In this document: positions 1-11,668 of the stretch, one piece after another
How the letters are laid out: the number at the start of each line of letters is the position of its first letter
Numbering within the stretch: the stretch's first letter is position 1
Source: Halichondria panicea
Lineage: Eukaryota > Porifera > Demospongiae > Suberitida > Halichondriidae
NCBI RefSeq assembly: GCF_963675165.1
Contig: NC_087386.1
Coordinates: 4,470,169 to 4,534,168, forward strand
Length of the DNA: 64,000 bases
Direction: 5' to 3'
The notes under the pieces: generated by a model
What the model saw: only the letters and a program-made list of their open reading frames with translations
Database searches by the model: none
Told to the model about the DNA's origin: nothing
Translations under genes and position numbers: made by a program

Positions 1-383
1 CAGATCTTCTGTAGTGGAATGGGGGTGAACCTTGTGCATTAGTAGTCATGCTTGGTCAATCCACTTTGACTGTGGCCAACAGTCACATAACCACAATGAA
101 CAAGCCTCCAACAATATCAACTCATCCAGTGGGTCCTGTACGAGGAATGTTTTGGGTGGGTTCTTAGACGAGAAAGTACATGTATGAGTGGAGCCTCTAT
201 TCTTGTACCTACATGTACATGTACATGTACGTTTCCTTACTTTGATATTCAAATAAAAGTTGTTATACATCCTTCTCCAGTTAAACTTTAAGAAAGCCCT
301 TGTTGTGAATACATGGGAAGATTGTTTTGATATCACATTCTAAATTTGTGAGGAAACACTTTTATTGCCCTTTACACCTCCAG
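1..383 (+). other. Roquin intron sequence at the window edge
   Basis: No exon that I can support. The stretch ends in a pyrimidine-rich acceptor (cctccag at 377-383) that feeds the first visible Roquin exon. It contains ACATGTAC word runs near 212-230. Confidence 0.5.
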
Positions 384-3300
384 GTACAAAGTTGGCTGGC
401 AGCTGGTCCAGTTTCAGCGAATACATGCATGCCTTGCATAACGCCCTCCAGGGATTCTCCACCTTCATGCAGGTAAGAGACACTGCAATACGTAGGTGTA
501 GGTGTACATGTAGGTGTGTCTGAATATGAAAGTTCTGGGATGTTTTTATGGGTATGTAATTTGAAAGTATGAAATCAGTTTGTGTTGTGGAGGTGTTACT
601 GAAACCCAGTGTTAGGGACTGTTTGCTTCCCATTAAAGTAACTTCAGTGTATACAGTGAAACCAGGTAACAGTTAGGTAATTTAAACCTCCATAGTATGT
701 GTTTCAACCCGTTTTAGCAGGTTACATTTTCATTACGGCTGCTTTTGTCTGCTCAATAATGGTGACTGCAATAGACTATACTCAGATTGTTACCTTTAGG
801 GAGTCTGTCCTGTCCCTCCCTATATTATCACCTAACTTTTGCATAGCTATGTCTACATGTAAAAGTATCCTTAGATGCTCGTGTACTCATGGTTTGTATG
901 AGTTTATTCCCAGTGACTGCATACATGTACATGTACAAATGATCCCCCACACACATACAGATTCAGAGTGGTCGCTTCAAGACGGGCCTATGTCCGAACC
1001 TGAGCAGACCTGAAGGTTGCCCCAGGGGGGATAAGTGCACCTACGCACACACTGAGGAAGAGAGGGAGCTCTATCGCAGTCTATCAAAGGGAACCAAACC
1101 CCCTAAGGCACGTACCGAGCCTGTCAAAATGTGTGGGGCTTCGAGTCGTATAGGTCAAGGAACACGAGGAAGGCACTCAGGAGATTTTGGGCCACCCATA
1201 TCAGATCTACCGATGTATTCGTACATACCGTCCCAGCAAGTGGGTGTGACTCCGATAGCGAGGGAACCTCACTACTTGAGGCAGGGGAGCGGGGAGGGAT
1301 CGTTTGATTCTGGTCCCCTGTCGGGGGGATTCCCCTTCACTGGTAAGCTACATGTACATAATTATTATGTTTACAACCCCTTCGTTTTGCATGGTTTACA
1401 TCTGTATTTTTGTGATTCAGCAAATTTTGTAAATTTTGTTAGATATGTAGGTTGACGTTGAGACTTCATTAACATAACTGTATTGTTTGCAGCCTTCTAA
1501 TAGTGTACATTACATTCCTCAGATGGTCAGTTGCTGAGTATGCAGAGAGAGTCGGACCCGTCGCTAGGGGTGATCCAACAAGCCCCACCCACCAAGCCGG
1601 CCCAGTATTATCCACCCTCACAGATCGGATACCCCCCACCCCCTCCACAGTATCACACCATCCCTGTCGTCACAGCTCCACACCAGTACATGTATGGTGA
1701 CTCCTCGAGAGATGTGATTTCAGCTGACCAGTCATATTACCGCAATCAAGTCCGTAAGTTACTAATGTGTAATTTTTGTGAATTAGCATGCACAATTTTT
1801 GTTAATCACCTTAGTGGAGACATCATAGTATAAATGTCTTAGTGATGGCACCTCTTAATTGGTACTAATTACATGCAAGTATGATACACAAGTTGGAGGT
1901 GAATATTGAGTAAAATGTCTTAAAAACTATGCCAGGAATGTGAATGTGAATATGTACACACAACATGTGCTGCTTTCATATTTCACTAATCAACGCGTTT
2001 GGTTGTAAAGTAAGTACGTCATGTATGTCTACGTATTGACTCCCCCTTGCATGTCATTGGTCACGTGCACTCGGTTGTTTAGTCATCATTCAGTAGTACA
2101 TATGCTTCAGATCTTATAATTTTTATATATAGTCATTTCCACATACTTCATGTGAGGTGGTTGGTTCTGTGTACTGGCCTGTATGTAATCGTGATTGTCC
2201 TATCTGATTGCCAAAGTTTTAACCTTTCGATTCCTCCATACAGAGCACGGTGTGGCCAGACCTAAGAGTTACTCGGAGGAGAAGCCGTACCAGAACCCTA
2301 ACTACCAAGGCTATATCAACAACCCTGTAAGTAGGCCTTTAAATTTAAGTAGGGATCGAGAAACATTGTTCATGCAAATGTGTATCAAAATTTAGTCTGG
2401 ACCTCAAGTAAACTGTGTGTATGTATCTAGGAAACAACCGCCATGAATTTCTATGTAGTTTATGTTTGCATTGTACAAGTATAATTGTGTAACATGTGAT
2501 GTCATGTGACCACAGGGCCCCTCCAACCAGTTGCCCCTGACGAAGCAGTACTCTGACGATGTGAGACGATTGGACAACTATGCCGACCCACGAGACGAAA
2601 ACACTTGGTCCAAATACGGCCAAGAAGATGACTATTCCAAATTCGAACCCGAAACTCAACCCACAGCTGCTGATCCATCAGGAATAGAGAGGTCTACTTC
2701 CCTGTCCCCCTATCCGTCCAATCAGAGCTTCCCTTGTGGGAGTAGCCCCACCCTTTCAAAACACGAGGACGCAGACACGAAACCACCTGCTGTTACCAGC
2801 TCACTCGAGAGTGCTGATTCAGATCGAGAATTGGAACTGAGAATGGCAAATTTGGAGCTTGCTAAGACTCATCCTGACACTACTATGTATTATCCTCTCA
2901 CTACAGCCGTTATCACAAGTGCTCTGTCTCGAACCCATGTTACATTGGAACCAGTACACGAGCATCAACCTGAATCTTACCAACCCCCCATGCCTGGATC
3001 TCATCCCACTCTGTCGTATTCCAATTCCGAGTTCAAGTACCCCCCTCAAACCACACTGGCTCATTCCTATGGCAACATTGGGTCGGATGTTAGAACGGTA
3101 CCCAGTCAAAGAATCGACCCCATACCATCCGTTTCAAGAGGCAATGAAGATTTGAGAGAGCGAAGAGCACGTTTGGAGCAAGAACTGAGAATGGTGGAAA
3201 TGGAAGAACAGCAGCAAACGGTCAATCGATGGAGTGGTCCGAAGAGTTACCCGCCTGTGGGTGCACGGGTACCGTACGAAAGTGGGGCAGGAGGGGCTTC

Positions 3301-4707
3301 CCCTCACCACAGTGGGCTGATTGGGCAGCTCCCCTCGTATGGGCAGTACCCTACAGGAGGTGTGCAGCAGCCACAGTACTCGCCACACAGCACGATGACT
3401 CATCAGTACGTCCCACAGCAGCCACAGATGAGAGAGTATCAGGTGAGAGTGCGTAACTTAGCTGAAATACATGTACCGTATATCTTCTAATTTATCGGAC
3501 AGCAAAAAATAATTATTTTGGAAATTGTCCGGGTATAATTGGAACAGACTTTTATAGAGCATGCGAAGTGTCCAGAATAATTAGAAGAAGCAAGCAGCTG
3601 CATGCAAGCTAGCTAAGTTTAATAGAACAGGGTACGACTGAATAGTTGCACTAGCTATCTAAAACTAGCTACTCAAAGCTATCGAACTGCAGCACTCTAA
3701 GTCTTACTTGCCGTCTATGAATGGTAACTCAACTTTTCAAGGTATTGTCCGGATATTTAGAACAAATGTAATATTAAAGTACTTGAGTGTCCGTTGTATT
3801 AGAACAACGAAAATTGCCCAAAAGAGTGTCCGGGTAATTAGAAGTGTCCGATAAATTAGAAGATATACGGTAATACTATTACAGCCTACAGTATTCCTGA
3901 AATTTGTCATGTCAGTTTGTATACCACAGTCTTGTAGTTTCTTGACTCAAGTCTAAACACAATCTAATTGTCCTGTATGTTAATTAGTATGTCATATTCC
4001 CTTTCCTAAGTGTGTATCTTCAACGTTTCTCCACCTTACAGCATGCTACTCCTGGTTCATCCTCTCTTCCTCATGGTGGCATCTACTACCCCCCTCAGCC
4101 GACAGCCACTCCCCACCAGTGGAGCGCCCCCCTCAGCACTCACAGTGCACGTTATGTGGCCCCCCTACAACAACAAGGCTATGTTATCCAGCCCCAGGTC
4201 CCAGCCGCAGCCCCACTCATGATTCAGCCTAGTCGAATGGTGAGTAAACACTGTTTCATGTAGAGTAGAGAAACTGATAGCAATCCAAGAAAGGATGTTG
4301 ATGAAATGTGATATCATAGTGTTTATCTCCACCTATTCTCTATCCAGATTGATAATCATAACAGCAACTTTTATCACAGGTTGTCTTTTACTCGAGTGAC
4401 CCTTTACCTACTTGCATGGTTTTCAAGCCCGTCTATACTGTAGCCTTGTTTCCATTCATCCTGCATGGGGAGGCACTTACTTTTTGAGCAACCACAGTAT
4501 TCATTATCTCTTCTCCCCCCTCCCCCCCAGGACTCCTCTGACGACGGCATGATTGCTGCCTACCTCCAGAGTCTGGAGCAAGAAAAAGCATTTCAACAGC
4601 AACACAGCTATACCTCCCCCCTCAACCAGGGGGCTATGGGCATGTACCCCCCAGGCACTCTGCCCCCCAGACAGCCATACCCCGGTACTTACAAGTACAC
4701 TTTCTAA
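384..4707 (+). CDS. RC3H1: Roquin-like RING/CCCH RNA-binding ubiquitin ligase, 3' part only
   Basis: The 3' seven coding exons of a Roquin-family gene: 384-472, 967-1342, 1523-1753, 2244-2326, 2516-3442, 4042-4239, 4531-4707 (TAA). All junctions keep phase and give about 692 residues. Just after the second exon start there is a C-x8-C-x5-C-x3-H zinc finger (991-1050; core GCPRGDKCTYAH), closely like the single CCCH finger of vertebrate Roquin. After it comes a long Pro/Gln/Ser/Tyr-rich tail, also typical of Roquin. Roquins bind stem-loops in mRNA 3'UTRs through a ROQ domain and recruit decay factors; the RING and ROQ parts would lie left of the window. A short acidic and Gln-rich stretch (DSSDDGMIAAYLQSLEQEK) opens the last exon. 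The fifth intron (3443-4041) holds a MITE. Whether it is RC3H1 or RC3H2 cannot be told; an invertebrate probably has one. Confidence 0.85.
3474..3872. mobile_element. MITE with 26-bp perfect terminal inverted repeats and TA target duplication
   Basis: The left end, CCGTATATCTTCTAATTTAT and on (3476-3501), is an exact reverse complement of the right end (3845-3870). Both are flanked by TA (3474-3475 and 3871-3872). Several internal copies of a TGTCCGGGTA-like word are followed by AATTAGAA or similar. There is no coding capacity. TA target duplication and short length suggest a Tc1/mariner-type non-autonomous element. It sits in a Roquin intron only 31 bp after the 5' splice site. Confidence 0.88.
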
Positions 4708-6308
4708 GGCATACTAACTGTATCAATCCAAGTCTACGTCCTATATTACACTATTGAACTATTTTTGCTGTGCAGTGCAAATACGCATGGCATTTTTTCT
4801 TTTTCGATTCTCATTAATGTTCTGTAAATCTCCTCTCACCTACTTTAATTTCTAGTATGTGTTTGTGTGCGTTTCTTTTGTTCACTGTGACGTTTCAATT
4901 ATCAGATATCAGTACTTGCTTAGCAACACCGTATACGTACGTATTCTGTACCCAGCACAGCTACATCTAACTGTACTGTGTTAAAAAGGTGTGTTGCGTA
5001 ATAATTATCCTACTGTTAATTATGTGTTTTATTTGGTGCAGTTACAGGCACTGTCAGTTTACTGTTTTTGTATGTATACCATTTTTGATGTCAGGAAATG
5101 ATGATGTTTGATTCAGCTGCGTCTTTGGCGGCTGCACATGTATACATAATTATAGTCTATGACAAGCTAGGATCAATCTGGGGAATATTCACATAAGATC
5201 AATAATAATCATTATTGTCTCCTATATTGCTTTTGTCCGTGTTAAGGGTGTAGCATAATTGTAACACTGCATGTCTATAGCTAGACGCAACAGTACAGTA
5301 TAGCACCAAATATAATATTGTGCTAATTGCCTAAATTCCCAGATTCTATTACTGTTATAGATTGTTTCGAAGATGAGGTTCTAATAATTGGAACTGAACA
5401 ATGATTTAGTATTAACCTCTGATTTATTATTAATTATGCTTGTACCTGAAAGTATTGCCTCAGTTGAGCGAACGCAAATGAAAACGAGGGCCGGTGAGAA
5501 ATCGAATTGGAGAGTAGATATAGCGTACCTTAAGGACACTATTTTAAACGGGTACTAAATTTGGCGGTTTGGAGACCTACCAATTTGGCAGGTACTAATT
5601 TTAGCTATTTCATAATTCAGTTTCCAAATTTTTTAATTAGCGATAGGAATAATTATCACACACAATTGAATTGAATGAATTAGCTAGTGTCACAAACAAT
5701 GCATTCAAAAGGGTCCTCTGGTGGTAAAACAGTTGTTCCATCCAATAGTCCTGATATGATATGCCAGCCTTCATCCATCCATTATATATGACTATGCCAG
5801 CCTTCATCCATCCATTATATATGACTTTTCTTCCTTTCTCAGTTGAAAAGAAGTTATACAAGTTAACTAACCATTGGGCATGGAGTGGTTTAATCACTGA
5901 AAGACGAAAGTCAACTTCAACATCTTCAAGAATACACTACTAAACTAGTACTATACTGTACGTACATATACATGTATTATATTTGTTGTACTAGACCTAT
6001 AATGATAGCTAATAGACTACTTCCATTTAAACGAATTTTAAAAATTTCTTTGGTTAAATAAAAGTATGCGAGTACTTATATTAGCGGTTTGGGTCGTTCT
6101 CGCTAAAAACGCTAAATTTAATACCCGTTTATAATAGTGACCTTAAGGTATCACATTTAATGAATAATTACTCACAGATAATTAATAGTCTTGACAGCGC
6201 TACCTAGCATTATTGACATTTGGAACAGAAGACTAACATCAAGAGTATAAATTATAATTATACTAGTCTTCTATAAGTGGCTTTCTCGTCCTGTGATTTC
6301 ATGAATGA
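4708..6308. other. Roquin 3' flank / TSEN15 3' flank, with unit-1 duplication start
   Basis: No gene seen. It holds the Roquin 3'UTR, the left boundary of the tandem duplication (about 4775), a 621-bp MITE (5528-6148), and an imperfect palindrome (about 6228-6273) just beyond the TSEN15 stop codon. Roquin on the plus strand and TSEN15 on the minus strand converge here. Confidence 0.6.
5528..6148. mobile_element. 621-bp MITE present only in duplication unit 1
   Basis: The ends are imperfect inverted repeats of about 33 bp: CCTTAAGGACACTATTTTAA at left, and at right the reverse complement of CCTTAAGGTCACTATTATAA. They are flanked by TA (5526-5527, 6149-6150). The homologous site in unit 2 (TAGCGTATCACA, TA at 16390-16391) is empty, so the boundaries are exact. 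Internally there is a 33-bp tandem duplication (5761-5793 and 5794-5826). An 86-codon minus-strand frame over it shows no recognisable domain. Confidence 0.92.
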
Positions 6309-7326
6309 TCATGTTTTTGATTCAGATGCATCTTTTGGTGGCTGCATTCCATCGAACACATTGTAATACACTACAGTTGAGTCAGAGTCTACTAAAGCTA
6401 GGGTTAGTTTGGGAATGAGCTCACAGAATGGTCCCTCTTCCATTCTACTTGGTTCCAGTTCCATGTGAGAGGCTCGAGGATGAAGAGCAGCAAAGTAGTG
6501 CTTTATCCTGCATGTGCATGTACAGAGCACATAATTATACATGTAGGTTGAGGTATACAAGCACAAGCATACATGTAGGATTCAATTTAAGTAGTTTTGT
6601 TTTTAGTCAGGTCTTCTTTTAGTTGAGGTTTTGTACACTCAGCCAATTTTGGGAGTACTTTTGTGAAAATAATTACCTAAACAAAGGGCTTCATGTTTGC
6701 TCATTTCATAGTTGCAAAACTCCCAACAACATGTCATTGTGCATGCTTCAAGTACTCACCTCTCCATGGACAATTCTGTGCTCGCTGGCAGGGGCAGTAT
6801 ATCGGAGAGGGAGTCCTGTAGTAATGTACATGCATCTACTGTTAGGTCACACGTGTGTGAAATACTATAAATGTAACTGCTGCATAGATACAGACAGATA
6901 CCGATATTACGTACATTCTCCGCTTTTTGTCCACTAAAGGTCACCATTTGTAAGTCTCTATTTCCATGGATATGTACTGCATGCCACAACTTTACTGCAG
7001 AGCAATAATACACCATAAATTAAAGCTAACCATCTTCATTTACCTCGTATACATGCATATCGCATAGACACTTAGTAGAAATTTTCAGACGATTACGGTA
7101 CAAGGGATTCATAAACGGTAAGGATGTACCCTCTGTAAGGTCAAAGTAGGTAAGGATTGCACAGTGTGTTTGAGTGGAGTTGTCAATTCCTTGGGCCTTG
7201 ATCTCACACACCTGCAGTAGAATTAGGAACTCTAATGCATGCATACAAACAATAAAGGTAATCACACAGCCATTATTATACCTTAGGATGAGAACTTATC
7301 CAGCCTTGGTCTTGATGTGTACACAT
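6309..7326 (-). CDS. TSEN15: tRNA-splicing endonuclease subunit Sen15, copy 1
   Basis: Five exons on the minus strand: 7282-7326 (ATG), 7130-7211, 6915-6994, 6760-6815, 6309-6507 (TGA). All phases fit and give 153 residues (human protein about 171). The N-terminal GWISSHPK aligns with human AWMGTHPK, FDLTEVKLWHAVHIHG with the human LDLMESKSWHEV region, and the C-terminal LTLALVDSDSTVVYYNVFDG with [20 protein letters not shown]. Sen15 is a non-catalytic structural subunit that pairs with Sen34 in the nuclear complex which cuts tRNA introns; lack of a catalytic triad is expected. The gene is head-to-head with RNF25 (129 bp between start codons). It differs from copy 2 at three residues in the last exon (R/Q, L/P, D/N). 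Confidence 0.88.
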
Positions 7327-7455
7327 GGTGCCATGTGGTTGTCAGGTTAATTGACCTATGACCTCAAATTAGCTGAGTCATCACTGTTGAATTGGACTGT
7401 GTCTCTGGTACTCGACTGTGTTCTGTCACTTGTACTTGATCTCTGCAGTGTATCT
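7327..7455. promoter_or_regulatory. Divergent promoter TSEN15 / RNF25, unit 1
   Basis: 129 bp separate the start codons of TSEN15 (minus) and RNF25 (plus), so both 5'UTRs and core promoters must overlap or lie here. No TATA box is evident. GACTCGGCTAAT-type and TGACCTCA-like words occur (TGACCTATGACCTCAAATT). The unit-2 equivalent (17570-17707) is nearly identical. Confidence 0.6.
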
Positions 7456-7844
7456 ATGGCGTGCTATGCTCCGTCCAGTGAGAGCCTGTTGAGACAAACA
7501 TCCAGACAGTCATCAAGTGGAGAGTAAGTAGCCAGTACTGAATACATGCAGAATAATAATAATTATTATTTGACATTATATCAACAGTTACAATTCACAT
7601 TGTTTCAGTGTGTTCAGTGATGAACTGGAGTTTCTACAGAATGTGTATTTTGACGACTTAACGTACAAGTCATGTGACCAGGGTAGCCATATCCTCCAGT
7701 TCCGGGTCACCCCCAGTACAGGAGATGACAAGGAGAAACAGTACGTCTACCTGGTGCTCAACATCACTGTGGCAAAGGAGGTACGTGTGGCTACTATAGA
7801 TCTACATGCTGATGCTTTTGAGAGAAAAAAATTGGTTTATCTAT

Positions 7845-8300
7845 TTTGCGCACCCTAGGCATAATTTTGCGCAGCGAGGTATACAGTAGTGTATACGGTA
7901 GTGTGTTTGTCTGTGTAGACTGCTACAGCTGCTCAATGAAGAATAAAGTGCAAGCAAGGGTTTCTAATAGGCTTCTAGCCCACGTTTTTTTTCCAAAACT
8001 TGTCCATGGATTTCGGCTTTGCAAAATAATGCTTCGTTCTCGCTAGTTTTGCTTACAGTACTTAGGAATGCCATTGCAGCCTTTTGAATATTACGTACAT
8101 GTAGCACAACTTGTCCATGGAGTGTTCCTACTCTACTCAGTAGTTATCTCTGCACTAGAACGATAGCTATTGGTAGCTGCACGAGTGAGAAGAGAGCTGC
8201 AAAGCTGTGCTTAGCTGTTTCATGCAGCAGCCATTAATTGTATCTATGAACTTTTGGTATCCTTTTTAGCAACGATCATGGTCGATCATTTCCCACTTTT
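7845..8300 (+). repeat. Dispersed repeat, intronic copy in unit 1
   Basis: This stretch (from TTTTGCGCACCCTAGGCATA to the GATCATGGTCGATC region) recurs in unit 2 at 18097-18555 through the duplication. It is also present inverted and diverged inside the unit-2-specific insert (about 22085-22470), and as a shorter relative at 46455-46620 (shared words GCTATTGGTA, AGAGCTGCAAAGCTG and GCAGCC). This makes it an interspersed family, probably a non-autonomous element. No coding content. Confidence 0.65.
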
Positions 8301-10470
8301 TGCAACTAATAGCTAAACTTGACCGTTAATGTCGTCTGTTTCGTCAGAATGCTTTGATTAGCCCAATTCAACTGCCGAAATTGCATCAGAAATATTTCTG
8401 TTTCACGTGTAGTAATAATTTATATTGACGTTATAAATGAATGAATGATAAATGAATGAATGATGATAATGCTTGGCTGTCCTAATAGCTGATATGGAGT
8501 AGAGGCTTTGACATGGTCATGTGGACATCACATTCTCGTGTCGTTCTTCCGCCTGTCAATAAATTGTTTCCTTCTTTCTTCTCGCGAGGCATAGTCTGGC
8601 TGCAAAACATAAGCAAAGTCTAGCATGACATTATAACCAGTCTACTATAATATTTATACGAACAAAATCTAGCTACATATATAATTATAAAGTTAATAAT
8701 CAACAACAAATTCATTGAAAGCGTATTTTAGCCAAACTAAGACTTACGCATCAATAAAACTTAGTGGACCCGGTGAACAGCCATTACTCTACGCAATAAA
8801 ACTTAGTACATGTACAAACATTCAAAAAATGTGGTTATAGAAATCAACTGACACAAAGAAGGACACCTGAAAACACCTTCAACTGCTATAAGCAGATAGT
8901 TAAAGCATACACAACGTCAGAAGTATGTCGACCCAGTAACTATACATACTGGCTAACTGCTACACATAAAATAAACACAGCAAATTCTTTTCAAACAGCA
9001 AATCAACTGACACAAAGTTATTACAAGAGTAAATACAGCCATTTTCAGCTCCACAAATCAGCTACAACGCTCTGACTGAAACTAAAACTTACTTCGCAGA
9101 CCTAGTAAAGCCAATCACAGTGGTAGCACTTTAGCCTGCAATCGTAGATTCTAGTGACAACAGATTCTTTGCTTGCCAGTAGCTCTGGTAGCTGCGAGGT
9201 AATCATCCTCCCAGCAATACTCCAGATACTATCTGTAATTTAGGGGCGTTTCATATCCATGTAATTTATAGTGTCTATGCTGTAACACAAGCTTAGTTTG
9301 GGTTGTTCTAGTGTATTTTGAGCCAGTTGAGAGTCCATCAGCATATTTCTCATGGATTCAGAATTTTTGGCTGGTTACCATATAGCAGTATATTCTACAG
9401 TGGGTGTTGTCTTCCGGTTGAAGCTATGACATCAGTTACATTCAATTGAAACACGCCAACAATCAACTCCCCCCACGTTATACTGCCTCGTCATCTCATC
9501 AAATGATCTATTAAAACAGATCGTGTTGCATTATTATTAGGTCTGAATTGATATACTAAGACTCTAAAGTTATGATGAATGCAGAACTTTACTATTATGT
9601 TTGCGGTATTATACTTGTTGCCGGGATGATTTTGTGGATTACCAATCTCTTCTTCAGTTCTTTTCTAGGCGTGTGTTTTCGGATCATTTATACTTTGGAG
9701 GATGGAGGCCCAGAGAAATTCATGTTAGATGGGATTTTGTTTTGTTTTAGTTGGCTTGACGTTTGTCTTCCCTGGTAGAATTGATATTAGTAGAATTGAT
9801 ATTCACTCTCTATGTCATTCTTACTTCTGTGGAACGATCACCAGAATCAGCTTCAGCTTTGGAACCACCTGGGTGAAGAACATAATAACATTTAGCGGAC
9901 ATCAGAACAAACTACGATATGTTGTGTACTGTACTGGTATAGATAGACGAGATACACATGAACGTGAGTTGTAAATATAATTATTTTGATGGTTGTATGT
10001 CATACATGTAAGAGACTGGACATTGTGTGTTGATTGTTTTGTATTTGTTACGTAAATGTTAATTTGTGTGACGTAATGCCAGCTACATGTAAGCCTGGAT
10101 TGATTTAGTTTTTGTAAAGAACCTCGTCGAGAACTGAACGCTGTGTGTCTATGTATTTTTTGTGTTGTCTCGATTCATCAAACTCAAGCTACCGTGAATA
10201 GCTAGTCCTACGTATCATCTCGGTGACATTACATCTAGCTCGTACCAAACACAAAACTTAGGCATACTGTAATTCAATTCTGAATCAGTGGTTGAAAGTA
10301 GACGGCGCGTATTCAATGGTAACTACAATGTACACAGTACATAGAGGTATGTACATGTACATGTAGACAACAATTAATAATTATATTGCTCAGGTATAGT
10401 ATTCCGTAGCTCCCTCTATAGAGGGTTTATTCTCACTAACATGTACACTCATGTATATTTACATGTACAG
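8301..10470 (+). other. Long RNF25 intron 2 remainder (unit 1)
   Basis: No supported exon. Contains an ATGAATGA-type short repeat (about 8436-8464), a 68-codon hydrophobic frame (9572-9778) considered separately, and otherwise unique AT-rich sequence. The unit-2 counterpart is about 18556-20725. Confidence 0.5.
9572..9778 (+). CDS. Hypothetical small membrane peptide (weak)
   Basis: A 68-codon frame in RNF25 intron 2, repeated without change at 19828-20034 in unit 2. It has two hydrophobic stretches (YYYVCGIILVAGMILWITNL and a C-terminal one ending WLDVCLPW). A second overlapping +1 frame (9729-9974) continues the hydrophobic character. I do not recognise a family. The duplication is young, so preservation in both units is weak evidence. 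It could be a chance frame, or one exon of an unrecognised nested gene. Confidence 0.2.
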   Translation: MMNAELYYYVCGIILVAGMILWITNLFFSSFLGVCFRIIYTLEDGGPEKFMLDGILFCFSWLDVCLPW

Positions 10471-10538
10471 TACCCTCATGTCGTTCCTGGGTGCTCGCTA
10501 GGGCAGTCTCGTGGTCTCTCAGATACTCACTTGAAGAG

Positions 10539-11668
10539 GTAATTAAGGGACATACGTACGTGTGTGTGTGTGTGCGCGCGCGCGCGCGTGTGTGTATGTG
10601 TTCCATTGCAACTCCCGCTACGATGAAGGAGTAACCATGCCTGTGCAAACACACACACGTAGCCAGTAGACTAGCTAACAGCTTACATTGACAAATATAC
10701 ATGACTGTACATGTAGTATATGGTCTTATGACTCACATCACATGTTTTGTGGAAATAAAATATACCCAATAGAATAAGGTATAGTTACATGTAATTCTTA
10801 CATTTGTATTAGTTGAATTTCGAAGGTACGTATTGGCTACTTGATCCTACGAAATTTGAGATAGCATGTACAGCATTGACCGTGTTACGGGTGCACAACA
10901 CGTGGGAAACAATGTTTCATGAATTATGATCACTGTAAGATATTCAGAGCCCCCCTAAAACGTCATTCTCATGCCCCCTAATGGTGAAGATCAGTTGGAA
11001 AAGAAAAAATACATTTTTGACTTTTGTGAAGATAGCTAGAGATACAAAAAATTCTTTTTGTCACACTATGAGATCTTTATGTACGTAGAATGCTTCTATG
11101 ACTGGTGTACTACGTTGTATGGTCTCAAGTGTCAGTTGGAAGTGCAAGTTTTAGTACAACTGTAGTAGAATCTATTGCAGACAGCGGTACATGTACTATC
11201 TAGCCTAGATTTTACTCAACGTTAGATACATAGCCTCTATTAAACCCCGGCATAACACGGATATAATTCGAGGTAACTTCCATTTTCAATCCCTCTCCCT
11301 CTTTAATCTATGGTACAATCAACCCTTTGGCACATCAGCAGTGGCTGCAAATAAGAAACATGATATGTTGGACACGTGGGGCCTTCACTCACCTGGCTAA
11401 CAGTTCTTGTAGTGTATTACGGAGCAGAGGAGGTGCGAGGCACATGAAGTTTTTCATGCCTCGGTCAAAATTCAATTGCGTGTTACCAATGTTAATATGC
11501 ATGTGTAAAGTGTCTACTATATGTGAGTGTCTACTATAATTATGTGTTACTCTGTTACCAATACACTGGTATTTCATTTTATGTGCAACCAATATACATA
11601 ATATCTATAGTGCTCAAATTAATGATTGGGGTTAAAGACATGTATAGGGTAGCTTCATTAATTATTAG
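10539..11668. other. Unit-1 intron remainder up to the island
   Basis: Contains a TG/CG alternating tract (10557-10598), then sequence shared with unit 2 up to about 11487. After that the alignment jumps to the equivalent of 26723 for about 50 bp (AAAGTGTCTACTATA) and is lost at about 11547. This marks the deletion and replacement boundary. No gene. Confidence 0.55.

Noticed and set aside
5637-5897. 86-codon frame with an 11-residue repeat (VIYNGWMKAGI)
   Set aside because: Made by the 33-bp tandem duplication inside the 621-bp MITE, absent from unit 2.
10557-10598. TG/CG alternating tract as a functional Z-DNA switch
   Set aside because: Unit 2 has only a short TATGTATATGTGTG tract there, so the run is a variable simple repeat without evidence of function.
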